Shown in pieces: positions 29,445 through 40,416 of a DNA stretch of 64,000 nucleotides. Source of the stretch: an uncultured Pelagibacteraceae bacterium (GTDB lineage: Bacteria > Pseudomonadota > Alphaproteobacteria > Pelagibacterales > Pelagibacteraceae). The notes under the pieces are model-generated. The model saw nothing but the letters and a program-made list of their open reading frames with translations. It did no database searches and was not told where the DNA came from. Position numbers and translations under genes: made by a program. Each line of letters begins with the position of its first letter. Within the stretch, counting starts at the first letter, position 1. The stretch lies in contig CACESO010000005.1 in NCBI GenBank assembly GCA_902562205.1, positions 26,251 to 90,250 on the forward strand, read 5' to 3'.

Positions 29445-30299
29445 TTATCTATTTATTCCTCTGAGCCTTTCAGATCTTCGTCTTAATAGCTCAGCTGTAA
29501 CAAGAATTAATGTAGATAAAATTATTAAACATGTCGCAACAGCTAATATTGTTGGGCTTAACTGCTCTCTTAACCCGGTCCACATTTGAATTGGAATTGT
29601 TGTATTTTCTAGACCAGCTAAGAATAAAACCACCACAACTTCGTCGAAAGATGTAACGAAAGCAAACAAGCCTCCAGATATTACTCCTGGTAGAATTAAT
29701 GGTAGTGTAATTTTCATAAATGTATTTACTGGATCACTACCTAAGCTTGATGCAGCTCGTGTAACACTGTGGTCAAAGCCTGATAAAGTTGCTGTTACGG
29801 TAATTACAACGAAAGGTGTTCCTAAAATTATGTGTGCTAATACAATTCCAGTATGTGTAGCAGCAAGTCCTGCTTTTGCCATAAAGAAAAATATTGCAAC
29901 TCCAGAAATGATTAATGGTACAATCATTGGTGAAATTAAAGTTGCCATAATTAATCCTTTATAAGGCATATGTCTGCTACTTAATCCTAGCGCAGCCACA
30001 GTTCCAAGGAGAACTGATCCTAAAGTTGCAAATATTGCGATTATAAAACTATTTTTTGCTGCAAGACCCCATGGATTTTTCGTCCCGTAGATCATATCTT
30101 TATACCATCTTAAAGAAAATGCATCAGGATCAAGGTTTTTCATCCCTTCAGAAAAACTTAAAAATTCTTCAGCGTTAAAGGATAATGGAAATATCACGAA
30201 GAGAGGCGCGATTAAAAAGAAAAATACGCAAGTACAAATAGTGATATAGAAGTAGTGCCAAACTCTATAACGTGTCTCAGTATACTTTGGTAATGCCAT
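29445..30299 (-). CDS. potC: Polyamine-type ABC transporter permease (PotC-like)
   Basis: Binding-protein-dependent permease; AASSLGSDPVNTFMKITLPLILPGVISG EAA-like loop. Confidence 0.85.
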   Translation of the reverse strand: MALPKYTETRYRVWHYFYITICTCVFFFLIAPLFVIFPLSFNAEEFLSFSEGMKNLDPDAFSLRWYKDMIYGTKNPWGLAAKNSFIIAIFATLGSVLLGTVAALGLSSRHMPYKGLIMATLISPMIVPLIISGVAIFFFMAKAGLAATHTGIVLAHIILGTPFVVITVTATLSGFDHSVTRAASSLGSDPVNTFMKITLPLILPGVISGGLFAFVTSFDEVVVVLFLAGLENTTIPIQMWTGLREQLSPTILAVATCLIILSTLILVTAELLRRRSERLRGINR

Positions 30300-30301
30300 A
30301 A

Positions 30302-31555
30302 TTATCCTAGTTTTATATTATCTACTCCAACAAGTTTGTTGTAGACCCAATAAATTGCTAAAACCCCCGCAAGTAACATTAGTCCCATTGCAGACGCAAA
30401 GCTCCAATCTAGAGTACTTTTCATATGAAATGCGATTTGGTTACTAATTAAAGTTCCTGATGCGCCGCCCACTAATGCAGGTGTAATGTAGTATCCAATC
30501 GCCAAAATAAACACCAATAAACAACCTGCCCCAATACCTGGTATCGTTAAAGGGAAGTATACTTTCCAAAAAGCAACGAATGGAGTTCCTCCCAAAGATT
30601 TTCCAGCTCTCATTAAACTTGGGGATATTGTTTTCATTACACTGTACAAAGGTAAAACCATAAACGGCAACAATATTTGTGTCATTGCCACATAGGTACC
30701 AGTTTTATTAAACATCATTTCTGGTCTACTGTCGTCAGCAACCAATCCTATCATAACAAAAAAATCGTTAACAACTCCTTGTTGTTGTAAGAGTATCATC
30801 CAACTTGCGGTTCTTACTAATAGTGATGTCCAAAATGGAAGAAGTACGCAAATCATTAATAGGTTACTATATTTCATTGGCAAGGTAGCAAGTAAATGGG
30901 CTATTGGGTAAGCCATTAAAAAACATAAAAGAGTTACAAAGAAAGCAATCTCTAAGGTTCTTAGCCATAAAATTCTATGAATTCTTCGATCTTCTTCTAC
31001 ACTTACAATATTACCTTCTTCATTTTTATACATGTCAATTCCCTTTAAATATTTTTGACTTGTATAAGCAGGAGCACGTCTTTGTATGGCTCGCCAATAT
31101 TCAACGTCTGCCCATCTTTGGTGAACAGCCATTATTTGTTCTTTGTAATTTCCTTCCTCAAAATTTTTAGCTTTTCTTCGTAATTTTTTTAAAATACTTT
31201 TAAATCCATTCTTTGTATAATTTAATTGTGTTGAAAGTTTTCCATCTCGTTTCTCTTCAACAAGTTTTTGAAAATCTAAATAAAAAGATTCAAAAACTTC
31301 TTCTGGCGGCAATTCTTTACCATCCCATTTCTCCATTGACTTGAATGTTTTTGGCAACATCTCGGTAACCATTTTATCATCCACACTTCTCATGAGCATG
31401 TCGCCGATAGGGAAAATATATGTAATAAGTAAAAAGAGTAATAGAGGTGCCACTAAAAGAAATGCTTTGATCTTATTTTTTCTTTCAGCTTTTTTAAGAC
31501 TTACCTCAAGAGGTATGCCATCTGTTGTTAAAATTTTTTCTGTTTCACTGCTCAT
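30302..31555 (-). CDS. potB: Polyamine-type ABC transporter permease (PotB-like)
   Basis: RAGKSLGGTPFVAFWKVYFPLTIPGIGAG EAA loop; adjacent to potC/potD-like genes. Confidence 0.85.
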   Translation of the reverse strand: MSSETEKILTTDGIPLEVSLKKAERKNKIKAFLLVAPLLLFLLITYIFPIGDMLMRSVDDKMVTEMLPKTFKSMEKWDGKELPPEEVFESFYLDFQKLVEEKRDGKLSTQLNYTKNGFKSILKKLRRKAKNFEEGNYKEQIMAVHQRWADVEYWRAIQRRAPAYTSQKYLKGIDMYKNEEGNIVSVEEDRRIHRILWLRTLEIAFFVTLLCFLMAYPIAHLLATLPMKYSNLLMICVLLPFWTSLLVRTASWMILLQQQGVVNDFFVMIGLVADDSRPEMMFNKTGTYVAMTQILLPFMVLPLYSVMKTISPSLMRAGKSLGGTPFVAFWKVYFPLTIPGIGAGCLLVFILAIGYYITPALVGGASGTLISNQIAFHMKSTLDWSFASAMGLMLLAGVLAIYWVYNKLVGVDNIKLG

Positions 31556-31563
31556 AAATAAAA

Positions 31564-31589
31564 AAGGGCGGCTATAAATAACCGCCCTT
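31564..31589 (-). terminator. Intercistronic hairpin/attenuator between SBP and permease genes
   Basis: AAGGGCGG-CTATAAATAA-CCGCCCTT; on minus strand followed by TTTT run. Confidence 0.75.
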
Positions 31590-31625
31590 AATATAATATA
31601 TAATTTTAGTCTTTAAAACTTAAAA

Positions 31626-32741
31626 TTATAGACCAGCTTTCATTGCTTCCCATTTTTCACCAAGCTCTGTACCGTTATCAGCCCAGAATATTGGATCTAC
31701 TAAGAAGTAATTTTTAGTGTTAGCTGGCGCAGTTGGCATTTGTGGTACCATGTTAGTCTTACCATCTTTGTACCATGGCTCACCTGCCGCCATAACTTTA
31801 AGTGATGATTTTCTCCAAGGTGCATATGCAATGTATTTTGCACTTCCTGCTAAACCTTCTGTACTTGTCATCATCGCTAGTGCTTTTTTAGCATCAGCTT
31901 CGTTTGGTCCACCTTTAACTAATACGAAATATTCGTAGTCAAGACCTTGACCATCCCAAACTTGTTTGATTGGAGCACCTTCACCGATTTCAGCGTTGAA
32001 GAATCTTCCGTTCCAACCAGTTGCCATAACAACTTCACCTGAAACTAATAGTTCTGGTGGTTGAGCACCTGCTGACCAAAATACACATCCACCATTAGGG
32101 TCTGTGCATAATGCTTTGATTTTGTCCATTGCTCTGTTAACACCTTTTTCTGTGTTAAGAGCTTTGTAGATTTTCTTTCCACCTTTTCCTGGTTTGATAC
32201 CATCTGCAGCTAAAGCAATCTCTAAATTTGTTAAAGCGCTTTTGTAGATAGCTCTTTTTCCTGGAAACTTTTTAGTGTCAAAGAAGTCTTTTATAGTTTT
32301 TGGTGTTCCGCTTACATTCTTTGTGTTGTACGCGTAGTTCCAAGAATATAAAATGTTTCCTACAGCACATTTACTTGGCATTGGAGCAAAGAAATCTTTA
32401 CTTGCTTTTGTACCATCTGGAGCTGGTGGGAAGTCTTTGTCAAAATCAAATTCAACAAATAAACCTTCATCACATCCAGTGATAGTGTCCATAGCAAATA
32501 CGTCAATTATATCCCACGTAATTTTGCCAGCCTCTTTTTGTGCTTTAATTTCTGATAATCCACCTGAGTAGTCGACCCAATTGATCGGTACACCAAGTTT
32601 CTTAGCAGTAGGGTCACCATATCCTAGCTTTTGTGACTCTGTATATGCTCCACCCCATGATGCAACTGTAACTGCAAATGCTGATGAGCTGATAGAAAGT
32701 GCAAAAGATAGAACTAGTAACAATTTACTTAGTTTTTTCAT
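31626..32741 (-). CDS. potD: Polyamine-type ABC transporter substrate-binding protein (PotD-like)
   Basis: Signal peptide; VASWGGAYTESQK, WDIIDVFAMDT; located in transporter cluster. Confidence 0.85.
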   Translation of the reverse strand: MKKLSKLLLVLSFALSISSSAFAVTVASWGGAYTESQKLGYGDPTAKKLGVPINWVDYSGGLSEIKAQKEAGKITWDIIDVFAMDTITGCDEGLFVEFDFDKDFPPAPDGTKASKDFFAPMPSKCAVGNILYSWNYAYNTKNVSGTPKTIKDFFDTKKFPGKRAIYKSALTNLEIALAADGIKPGKGGKKIYKALNTEKGVNRAMDKIKALCTDPNGGCVFWSAGAQPPELLVSGEVVMATGWNGRFFNAEIGEGAPIKQVWDGQGLDYEYFVLVKGGPNEADAKKALAMMTSTEGLAGSAKYIAYAPWRKSSLKVMAAGEPWYKDGKTNMVPQMPTAPANTKNYFLVDPIFWADNGTELGEKWEAMKAGL

Positions 32742-32773
32742 TATTCCTCCGTTTAAACGTTTTATAAAAACTA

Positions 32774-32802
32774 ATTACAACAAGATATAATGAAGGAGTC
32801 AA
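32774..32802 (-). promoter_or_regulatory. Candidate sigma70-type promoter for the potD-like gene
   Basis: Minus strand TTGACT - 17 nt - TGTAAT. Confidence 0.4.
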
Positions 32803-32863
32803 CCTGACATTTGGCTAAAATAGGGCTTTATTTTATCAAATAATTGAAAATTAAACCTGAGGT

Positions 32864-33952
32864 TTATTTTGGATCTAAGGCCCTAGCATCATGGCTGTTC
32901 CAACTTACATTAATTTGGTTACCCATTTTAATGTCCATATTGGCAGAGCTATTAGGAACTTTTAAAATAAATTCTTTGTTTCCGAGTAAATCAAGTCTTA
33001 CTCTTGTGTGATCTCCATGATAAATAACTTCTTCTATCTTTCCTTTAAAGTTATTGTCCATTTTTTCTTTTGTGTTAATCAAAGCTCTCTCTGGTCTAAG
33101 AGATACAGTAGTTTTATCTCCATTTGATTTAACTGAAATTGGATTTGCAACTATTTCTGTTCCATCATTTAATTTAACCTTGCATTCTTTACCAGACATG
33201 TTGGTTACTTGCCCTGCAAAAGTATTATTCTCGCCAATAAATTCAGCTACAAAGGAATTTACAGGTTCTTCGTATAATTTGTCTGGTGATGAAAGTTGTT
33301 GAACTTTTCCATCATTGAACACTGCTATTCGATTAGACATTGTTAATGCTTCACTTTGATCATGTGTTACGTAGACTACCGTAACCCCAATGCTTTCATG
33401 AATATGTTTAATTTCGTACTGCATGCTTTCTCTTAAATTTTTATCTAAAGCTCCAAGTGGTTCGTCCATTAAAACTAGTTGAGGATCAAAAACTAAAGAT
33501 CTTGCAACTGCTACTCTTTGTTGTTGACCACCAGATAATTGTCCTGGCATTCTGTTTTCAAAACCAGATAATGATACCATTGAAAGAGCTTTATCTACTT
33601 TTTTATCAATCTCATCCTTCTGAAATTTTCTGACCTTTAAAGGAAAGGCTAAATTTTCATACACTGTCATGTGAGGAAACAAGGCATAGTTTTGAAAGAC
33701 CATTCCTATTCCTCTTTTGTGTGGAGGTATATTTGAAATTGGATTTTTATCTAAATAAATTTCACCGTTTGTAGGGGTTTCGAAACCAGCTAACATCATC
33801 AAACAAGTTGTCTTACCTGATCCAGATGGCCCTAACATAGTTATGAACTCTCCTTCAGCAATATCGAGGTTTAAATCTTTAACAACAAGTACTTTTCCAT
33901 CGTAACTTTTGTCAACTTTATCGAATTTAACAAAATCTAAGTTCTTTGACAT
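32864..33952 (-). CDS. potA: ABC transporter ATP-binding protein (PotA-like)
   Basis: LGPSGSGKTTCL, LSGGQQQRVAVARSL, LMDEPLGALD, C-terminal TOBE-like. Confidence 0.93.
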   Translation of the reverse strand: MSKNLDFVKFDKVDKSYDGKVLVVKDLNLDIAEGEFITMLGPSGSGKTTCLMMLAGFETPTNGEIYLDKNPISNIPPHKRGIGMVFQNYALFPHMTVYENLAFPLKVRKFQKDEIDKKVDKALSMVSLSGFENRMPGQLSGGQQQRVAVARSLVFDPQLVLMDEPLGALDKNLRESMQYEIKHIHESIGVTVVYVTHDQSEALTMSNRIAVFNDGKVQQLSSPDKLYEEPVNSFVAEFIGENNTFAGQVTNMSGKECKVKLNDGTEIVANPISVKSNGDKTTVSLRPERALINTKEKMDNNFKGKIEEVIYHGDHTRVRLDLLGNKEFILKVPNSSANMDIKMGNQINVSWNSHDARALDPK

Positions 33953-33994
33953 AAGTAAAGGTTTAAAACATTTGTTGAGATTTATTTCAAGAAC

Positions 33995-35161
33995 TTATTT
34001 TACGTGTAAATCTCTTGAAAAATTGCATAAAAGTTCATTTCCACTCTCAGTTATCCTTATAGACTCTGATGACTCGACACCCCAATCACCAAATTGCATA
34101 ACAGCAATCATGTGATAACAGATATTAGGTTTTAGTTCAGTCATGTCTCCTTTGTAAATATTTAGAGTGTGTTCGCCCCAATCTGGTGGATACCCAATAC
34201 CTATAGAGTAACCTGTTCGAGATTCTTTTTTAATTCCATACTTATCCAAGACTCCCCAAAATTTTTCTGCAACATCATTAGCAGTTTTACCTGGTTTACT
34301 AGCGTTAATACCCTCCTCTAAAGCTTCATTAGTTGCTTTCATAGCATCAAGTTTTTTTTGATCTGGCTTCCCTAAGTTAATTGTTCTTGCCATTGGAGCA
34401 TGATACCTTTTATACGTACCTGATAACTCAATAATTGTTGCTTCCCCATTAACAAATTTTTTATCACTAGCAGTTAAATGTGAAGCTGATGTTCCTTTTC
34501 CAGTAGGAAGTAAAGTTGCAATACTTGCATATTCACCACCATATTCTGGGGTACCTCTAAATAGGGTTCTTTGAATTTCAGCAACAGCATCACATTGTCT
34601 TACATCTGGACTTATTGTTTCCATTGCAGTTTTCATCGCCATCTCAGAAATAGTTGCTGCCTTTTTCATATATTCGATTTCAGCAATGGATTTTTCTACT
34701 CTTACCCAATTGACTAATCTTTCAGAGTCCAAAATTTTTGCGTTTGGTAATCCCTTTTTTAACTTTTCATAACAATAAGCTGTGAAATAATGGGCATCCA
34801 TTTCTACTCCTATATTAATTTTATCCCACTTTTTTTTCCTTATTAAATCAACTAACGCATCATACGGGTGAGTCGGCCATGTATGAATATATTTTTCGTC
34901 GTAAATAATAATATTTTCCTTTTTAAGGTAAGTAGTTATAAAAGCTCCACCAGCATCCTGAGCTCTTACAAAACATAGGGGCTCTTCAGAATTTACATGA
35001 ACTATTACACATTGAGAATAATAAAAAGACCAAGCATCATATCCTGTCAGATAATTTATGTTTGCAGTATCCTGTGAAATGAGAAGTTCAATTCCTTTTT
35101 TTTGCATTTCTGATTGAACTTTTTTAAGACGATTTTTATATTCTTTGACTGTGAAATTCAT
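33995..35161 (-). CDS. M24-family peptidase-like hydrolase, ectoine hydrolase (DoeA/EutD)-like
   Basis: INYLTGYDAWSFYYSQCVIV, IGIGYPPDWGEHTL; creatinase/aminopeptidase P fold. Confidence 0.75.
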   Translation of the reverse strand: MNFTVKEYKNRLKKVQSEMQKKGIELLISQDTANINYLTGYDAWSFYYSQCVIVHVNSEEPLCFVRAQDAGGAFITTYLKKENIIIYDEKYIHTWPTHPYDALVDLIRKKKWDKINIGVEMDAHYFTAYCYEKLKKGLPNAKILDSERLVNWVRVEKSIAEIEYMKKAATISEMAMKTAMETISPDVRQCDAVAEIQRTLFRGTPEYGGEYASIATLLPTGKGTSASHLTASDKKFVNGEATIIELSGTYKRYHAPMARTINLGKPDQKKLDAMKATNEALEEGINASKPGKTANDVAEKFWGVLDKYGIKKESRTGYSIGIGYPPDWGEHTLNIYKGDMTELKPNICYHMIAVMQFGDWGVESSESIRITESGNELLCNFSRDLHVK

Positions 35162-35169
35162 ATATAAAA

Positions 35170-35922
35170 TTAATTAAATAAGCTTCCAAATCCAGTAACA
35201 GATTTGTTCTCATTTATTTTTTCTAGAGTTTCCCAAATTAGTGCCTGGTTACTTGATAACACAATCATATTTAATTTTTTTTCAAGTTTTTCAATAATGT
35301 TTAAAACTGGTAATGAAGTACAAGAAACAAATAATGCTTGAGCTTGATTATGATCAATTTCAGATAATATCTCAAACAATTTATTCTGGTCTACTTTTCC
35401 AATATCAACATCTGACTCAATATCAAAATATGTATTTGACACTATTTCAAAGTTATTTTCTTTAAAAAAATTTACAACATCATCATTTAAAGACTTAATA
35501 TATGGTGTGACTACAGATATTCTTTTAATATTCTTTTTCTTAAGGGCATTTAAAGCTGCCGTGCTTGGAGCCGTAACTAAGGCATTTGGTTTAGCTAAAT
35601 TAATTTTTTTTTTTATATTATCAAAACCAGAAACTATTGTTCCTGATGTGCATCCAAAAACAACACAATCCACTTTTTCTCCAGGTAATATGTTATCCGC
35701 AACTGAAGTAATGTTTTCTGACATTTTTTTTAAATTTTCAGCTGTTACAGGATTATAATTTTTAATCCTATTAACATATAAATCTACTGGTTTATCATTT
35801 AAGACTTTTGAGAAATCTTTTTCTATCATGTTGTCGGTCGATAAAACAATTAAACCCACTCTTGGGTTAGTCTCTTTTGCAAATTGAGCTTTAATCTTTT
35901 TTGAATTCATATTAATTGACAT
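35170..35922 (-). CDS. Asp/Glu racemase / maleate isomerase-like protein (EutA-like)
   Basis: CVVFGCTSGTIVSG and ALFVSCTSLPVLNIIE paired catalytic Cys motifs; adjacent to DoeA-like gene. Confidence 0.75.
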   Translation of the reverse strand: MSINMNSKKIKAQFAKETNPRVGLIVLSTDNMIEKDFSKVLNDKPVDLYVNRIKNYNPVTAENLKKMSENITSVADNILPGEKVDCVVFGCTSGTIVSGFDNIKKKINLAKPNALVTAPSTAALNALKKKNIKRISVVTPYIKSLNDDVVNFFKENNFEIVSNTYFDIESDVDIGKVDQNKLFEILSEIDHNQAQALFVSCTSLPVLNIIEKLEKKLNMIVLSSNQALIWETLEKINENKSVTGFGSLFN

Positions 35923-35979
35923 AGGATAACTTAAAAAATATGAATGTCATTCTATTAATCAATTTAAAATTGGATTTTT

Positions 35980-36834
35980 TTGACCATTAAACATTACTTA
36001 TTAATTTTGTTAATCATGGCACTATTTGGAAGTGCCTTTGTTTTTGGAAAACTTGTCTTAAATACGAATGTACCCCCTTTGCTTTTTGGATCGTTAAGAA
36101 TGTTAGTAGTCGTAATTTGTTTATTACCCTTTTTTAACTTTAAGATCCCAAAAGAAAATTTGAAATCTTTGTTTATTTTTTCTTTTTCTATGGGTGTTGG
36201 AGTTACAGGTTTCACTTATCTATCTCTACAGGAGTCTAGTATAGTTTCGCCCGTTATTATTGGATCTCAGCTTGCGATTCCATTTGCAATTATTTTAAGT
36301 AATTTTCTCTTAAATGAAAAATTTAGTTTTCAAAAATGGTTTTTTGTAATTACATCTTTTTTGGGAATAATCTTTATTGGTTTTGATCCAGAGTTGATCA
36401 ACAATATTTTTGCACTTGTGCTCACAGCTTTAATGGCATTCTTTTACGCTATTGCGAACGTAGCTAGTAGAGATACAAATAAATTAAGCATTGTAACTAC
36501 GAATTTTTTCATGGCATCTATTGGGTTTATTGTATTAATACTTTTATCATTTTTCTTTGAGGGAAATACAATGTTTATTCTAAAGAATATTCAGCTAGAT
36601 ATTTGGTTTTTTATAATTTACTCTGGTTTGATTGTTTCAATAGGCGCCCATATGTCTTTGTTTTACTTATATAAGTTTTATCCAGTTGGAAAAGTTCTTC
36701 CCTTTTATGCTCTATTTCCTGTATTTGGATTGATCCAAACATTTATAATATTTAATGAAATCCCAAGTTTGATAATGACTTTAGGAGGAATAATTGTAAT
36801 TGGATCTGTGTTTTTAATTCAAAAGGTAAAATAA
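35980..36834 (+). CDS. EamA/DMT-superfamily permease (TTG start)
   Basis: About 10 TM segments; LFGSAFVFGKLVL, LSNFLLNEKFSFQKW. Confidence 0.85.
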   Translation: MTIKHYLLILLIMALFGSAFVFGKLVLNTNVPPLLFGSLRMLVVVICLLPFFNFKIPKENLKSLFIFSFSMGVGVTGFTYLSLQESSIVSPVIIGSQLAIPFAIILSNFLLNEKFSFQKWFFVITSFLGIIFIGFDPELINNIFALVLTALMAFFYAIANVASRDTNKLSIVTTNFFMASIGFIVLILLSFFFEGNTMFILKNIQLDIWFFIIYSGLIVSIGAHMSLFYLYKFYPVGKVLPFYALFPVFGLIQTFIIFNEIPSLIMTLGGIIVIGSVFLIQKVK

Positions 36835-36882
36835 CCTAATTGAAAAAGTATTAATCATGGCATATTTTTATTTTACCTAATC

Positions 36883-38073
36883 ATGAGAAAAAAAATTTTT
36901 AGTATTCTTTTTTTATTCTGTTTCATAGGAAATCAATTAGAAATCCAGGCGAATGAAATAACTATCGGTATAGCTCTTGGTTTCACTGGTCCAACAGAAT
37001 CTATTGTTCCAAGTATGGCGTCTTCAGCAGAGTTGGCAGTTTCAGAGGCGAATTCCTCAAAAATATTTTTAAATGGTAAGGAAAAAGTCGATTCAATTAA
37101 AATAGATACAAAATGTGACACGTCCAACATTAAATCAGTAAACAAAACAATTAATGAAAATGATATTGTTGGAATCATTGGTGCTGCCTGCCCTGGAATA
37201 TCTGAAGGAATTCTTTTGGGATCGGCTAACGAAAAAAACATTCCTATGATTTCTCCATCGGCAACCACTCCTTTATTGTCAATGTTAGATGAAAAAAACT
37301 TATTTTTTAGAACAACTGCTCCAAGTAGTAGAGATGGAGAGGTTTTAGCTAAAATTACAAAAGATAAAGGTATCAAACGAATTGCAGTTTCATTCCAAGA
37401 CTCAAATTATGGAAAAGAACTTGAGAGAAATTTTAAAAAAACACTTAATGATAGTAATGTAGAAATTACCGTAAGTGTGCCTATAAAGATAAATAAAACT
37501 GATCTTTCAAATGAAGTGTCAGTCTTAGCTGCCGCAGGAGGGGACGCTGTTGCAATTTTTACTGAAATTGAACAAGATGGGGAAAGATTAATTAAGTCAA
37601 TTCTTGACTCAGGTGCTTTTGAAAAATTTATTTTTTCAGATAGGATGATTAATGAAACTACTGAAAGAAAGTTTGGGGAATTAATTAATAATTCATTTGG
37701 GATAATTTCAGGTTCCAACTCAAAAAATATTAATTCATTTTATAAAATTGCCAAAAAAAATAACATTGATACTTCAGGACCATTTATCGGTGAGTCTTAT
37801 GATGCAGCGGCTATACTTATTCTTGCTTTGCAGGAAAAAAATTTTAAATCAGATAATAATTTATCTAAAAATATTATGTCAGTAAGTAACTCTCCAGGTA
37901 CCAAAATCTATCCAGGTGAGATTGCTAAAGGTTTAAAACTTCTAAAAAAAGGAAAAAAAATTGACTATGAGGGAGCTACAAATGTTGAATTCAACGTAAA
38001 TGGAGACGCTTTCGGAACATTTTTAGAAAAAGAGGTTAGCAAAGGTAAATTTAGAACAAGACAGCAAAGGTAG
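36883..38073 (+). CDS. Branched-chain amino acid-type periplasmic substrate-binding protein
   Basis: Signal peptide; IGIALGFTGPTESIVPSM...; GIIGAACPGISEG; type 1 periplasmic-binding fold features. Confidence 0.8.
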   Translation: MRKKIFSILFLFCFIGNQLEIQANEITIGIALGFTGPTESIVPSMASSAELAVSEANSSKIFLNGKEKVDSIKIDTKCDTSNIKSVNKTINENDIVGIIGAACPGISEGILLGSANEKNIPMISPSATTPLLSMLDEKNLFFRTTAPSSRDGEVLAKITKDKGIKRIAVSFQDSNYGKELERNFKKTLNDSNVEITVSVPIKINKTDLSNEVSVLAAAGGDAVAIFTEIEQDGERLIKSILDSGAFEKFIFSDRMINETTERKFGELINNSFGIISGSNSKNINSFYKIAKKNNIDTSGPFIGESYDAAAILILALQEKNFKSDNNLSKNIMSVSNSPGTKIYPGEIAKGLKLLKKGKKIDYEGATNVEFNVNGDAFGTFLEKEVSKGKFRTRQQR

Positions 38074-38080
38074 TTCTTAG

Positions 38081-38857
38081 TTAATAACTGTTTTTTTTAG
38101 AGGGAAACTTTTTTTGTTTTACTGAGTTTTTATATTTTATAACTGCACTTTTAATGTTTTTCTTAACATTACCAAATTTTTTTACAAACCTAAAGTTGGT
38201 CTCATTTAAACCAATCAAATCATCCGTTACAAGAACTTGACCATCACAATTAACTGAAGCTCCAATTCCAATTGTTGGTATATTAATTGAGTTTGTTATT
38301 TGTTTTGAGATGTCACTATAAATACATTCTAAAACAATTCCAAAAGCTCCGCTTTGTTCTAGATCTTGAGCATCCTTCAAAAGTTTTCTTTTTTCAGCTT
38401 CATTTTTACCTTTAGATCTAAATTTGCCTTTAGTTGTTTGTGGTGTTACGCCAATATGACCTAGTACAGGTATTCTATTTTTAACCAAATGTTTTACAAT
38501 TTCTTTCACACTTGTTCCCCCCTCAACTTTAACAGCATCACATTTTGTCTCTTTAATTGATCTCTTAGAATTTTTAAGTGCTTCAGATTTATTTCTGTAG
38601 GTATTATAAGGAAGGTCAATTACTAAAAGGCTTTTTTTAACCCCCATTCTGGCACTCTTGGTATGTTCGATCATCATATTCAGACTTACTTTCCTTGTTG
38701 TATCGTAATTATATAATACAGATCCAAGAGAGTCTCCGACTAGAACTATATCAGCATGATCATCAACAATTTCAGCAATATTTTTGGAATATGCTGTAAG
38801 GCAAACAATCTTTGATTTGTTTTTTTTCTTTAAAATTTTTTTTATTTTGTTGTTCAT
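38081..38857 (-). CDS. panB: 3-methyl-2-oxobutanoate hydroxymethyltransferase
   Basis: LVGDSLGSVLYNYDTTRKVSLNMMIEH, VLGHIGVTPQ. Confidence 0.93.
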   Translation of the reverse strand: MNNKIKKILKKKNKSKIVCLTAYSKNIAEIVDDHADIVLVGDSLGSVLYNYDTTRKVSLNMMIEHTKSARMGVKKSLLVIDLPYNTYRNKSEALKNSKRSIKETKCDAVKVEGGTSVKEIVKHLVKNRIPVLGHIGVTPQTTKGKFRSKGKNEAEKRKLLKDAQDLEQSGAFGIVLECIYSDISKQITNSINIPTIGIGASVNCDGQVLVTDDLIGLNETNFRFVKKFGNVKKNIKSAVIKYKNSVKQKKFPSKKNSY

Positions 38858-40416
38858 TACTCTAATTCAATAGTGCTTGGTGGTTTTGAAGTAACATCAT
38901 AAACTACTCTGTTTATTCCTCTAATATTATTAATAATTTTATTAGACACATTTTGTATGAAATTTTTAGGAAAATCAAAAAAATCTGCTGTCATACCATC
39001 TTGAGAAGTTATTGCTCTTAACAAGCAAATATACTCATAAGTTCTATTGTCACCCATAACACCAACTGTTTTTACTGGCAACAAGGCAGCATATGCCTGC
39101 CAAATTTTGTCGTATAATTTTTCTTTTTTAAGTTCAGAAATAAAAATATTATCTGCCTGTTTTAATATTTCTATTTTATCTTTTGAAACTTTACCTGGCA
39201 TTCTTATTGCCAATCCTGGCCCTGGAAATGGGTGACGACTAATTATGTCCTTAGATAAATTTAATTTTATTCCAAGTTTTCTTACTTCATCCTTAAAAAG
39301 CAACCTTAATGGCTCGCACAATTCCAATTTCATTTTTTTTGGTAACCCACCAACATTATGATGTGATTTAATTTTAGATGTTTGACTTCCAGTCACTGAC
39401 TTACTTTCAATTAAATCTGGGTATAAGGTCCCTTGGGCTAAAAATTTCACATTTTTAAGTTTTTTTGCATAGCGTTCAAAAATTTTGATAAATAGATTTC
39501 CAATTATCTTTCTTTTCTTCTCAGGGTCCGTAATATTGATTAATTTCTTTAAAAATTCATCTGCTGCATTTACGTATATCAAATTCATTTTTAATTTTTT
39601 TTTAAAAGTATTTACTACTTGTTTTTCCTCATTAAGTCTTAACAATCCTGTATTAACAAATATACAGTGTAGTTGTTTACCAACCGCTTTATTTAACAAT
39701 TGTGCTACAACGCTGCTATCTACACCCCCAGAGAGTGCGCATATTATTTTTTTATTACCAATTTGATTTTGGACATTTTTTATTAACGTTTTTTTTTGAT
39801 GATCTGTCGACCAATTTTTTTTCGATTTACATATACCAAACACAAAATTTTTGAGTAATAAAATTCCTTTTTCTGTATGAGTTACTTCAGGATGGAATTG
39901 AACACCATATCTCTTTATTAAATCATTTTCAATTATTGTAAATTTTGAACCTTTTGTTGATGCTGCTGCTTTAAAACCTTTTGGTAGTCTAGTTACGTGA
40001 TCCGCATGACTCATCCATACATTCCTTTGTTTGCGGTTATCAAAAAAGTTTTTGGTTAACTTAGAGTTTAGTTTTTTTTTTATAGTTGCTAAACCAAACT
40101 CCCTATTTTTTGCTGTGATAACTTTACCACCGTAATGTCTTGAGATTAATTGATGACCGAAGCAAAGACCTAAAATAGGAACTTTCAAGTCTAAAATCTT
40201 TTTGTTAAAATTTATTTTTTTATCTTCATAAACATTTAAAGGACCACCTGATAAAATAATTCCAAACAATTCCTCCACATTAACTTTTTTAACTTGTTTA
40301 TGATTTGATATTTCAGAAAATACACCAAGCTCCCTAACACGTCTTGCAATTAATTGAGTATATTGAGAACCAAAATCAATTATAAGAATTTTCTTAGCTC
40401 TACTGTTTTTTTTCAT
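38857..40416 (-). CDS. guaA: GMP synthase (glutamine-hydrolysing)
   Basis: [44 protein letters not shown]; start trimmed to second Met. Confidence 0.95.
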   Translation of the reverse strand: MKKNSRAKKILIIDFGSQYTQLIARRVRELGVFSEISNHKQVKKVNVEELFGIILSGGPLNVYEDKKINFNKKILDLKVPILGLCFGHQLISRHYGGKVITAKNREFGLATIKKKLNSKLTKNFFDNRKQRNVWMSHADHVTRLPKGFKAAASTKGSKFTIIENDLIKRYGVQFHPEVTHTEKGILLLKNFVFGICKSKKNWSTDHQKKTLIKNVQNQIGNKKIICALSGGVDSSVVAQLLNKAVGKQLHCIFVNTGLLRLNEEKQVVNTFKKKLKMNLIYVNAADEFLKKLINITDPEKKRKIIGNLFIKIFERYAKKLKNVKFLAQGTLYPDLIESKSVTGSQTSKIKSHHNVGGLPKKMKLELCEPLRLLFKDEVRKLGIKLNLSKDIISRHPFPGPGLAIRMPGKVSKDKIEILKQADNIFISELKKEKLYDKIWQAYAALLPVKTVGVMGDNRTYEYICLLRAITSQDGMTADFFDFPKNFIQNVSNKIINNIRGINRVVYDVTSKPPSTIELE

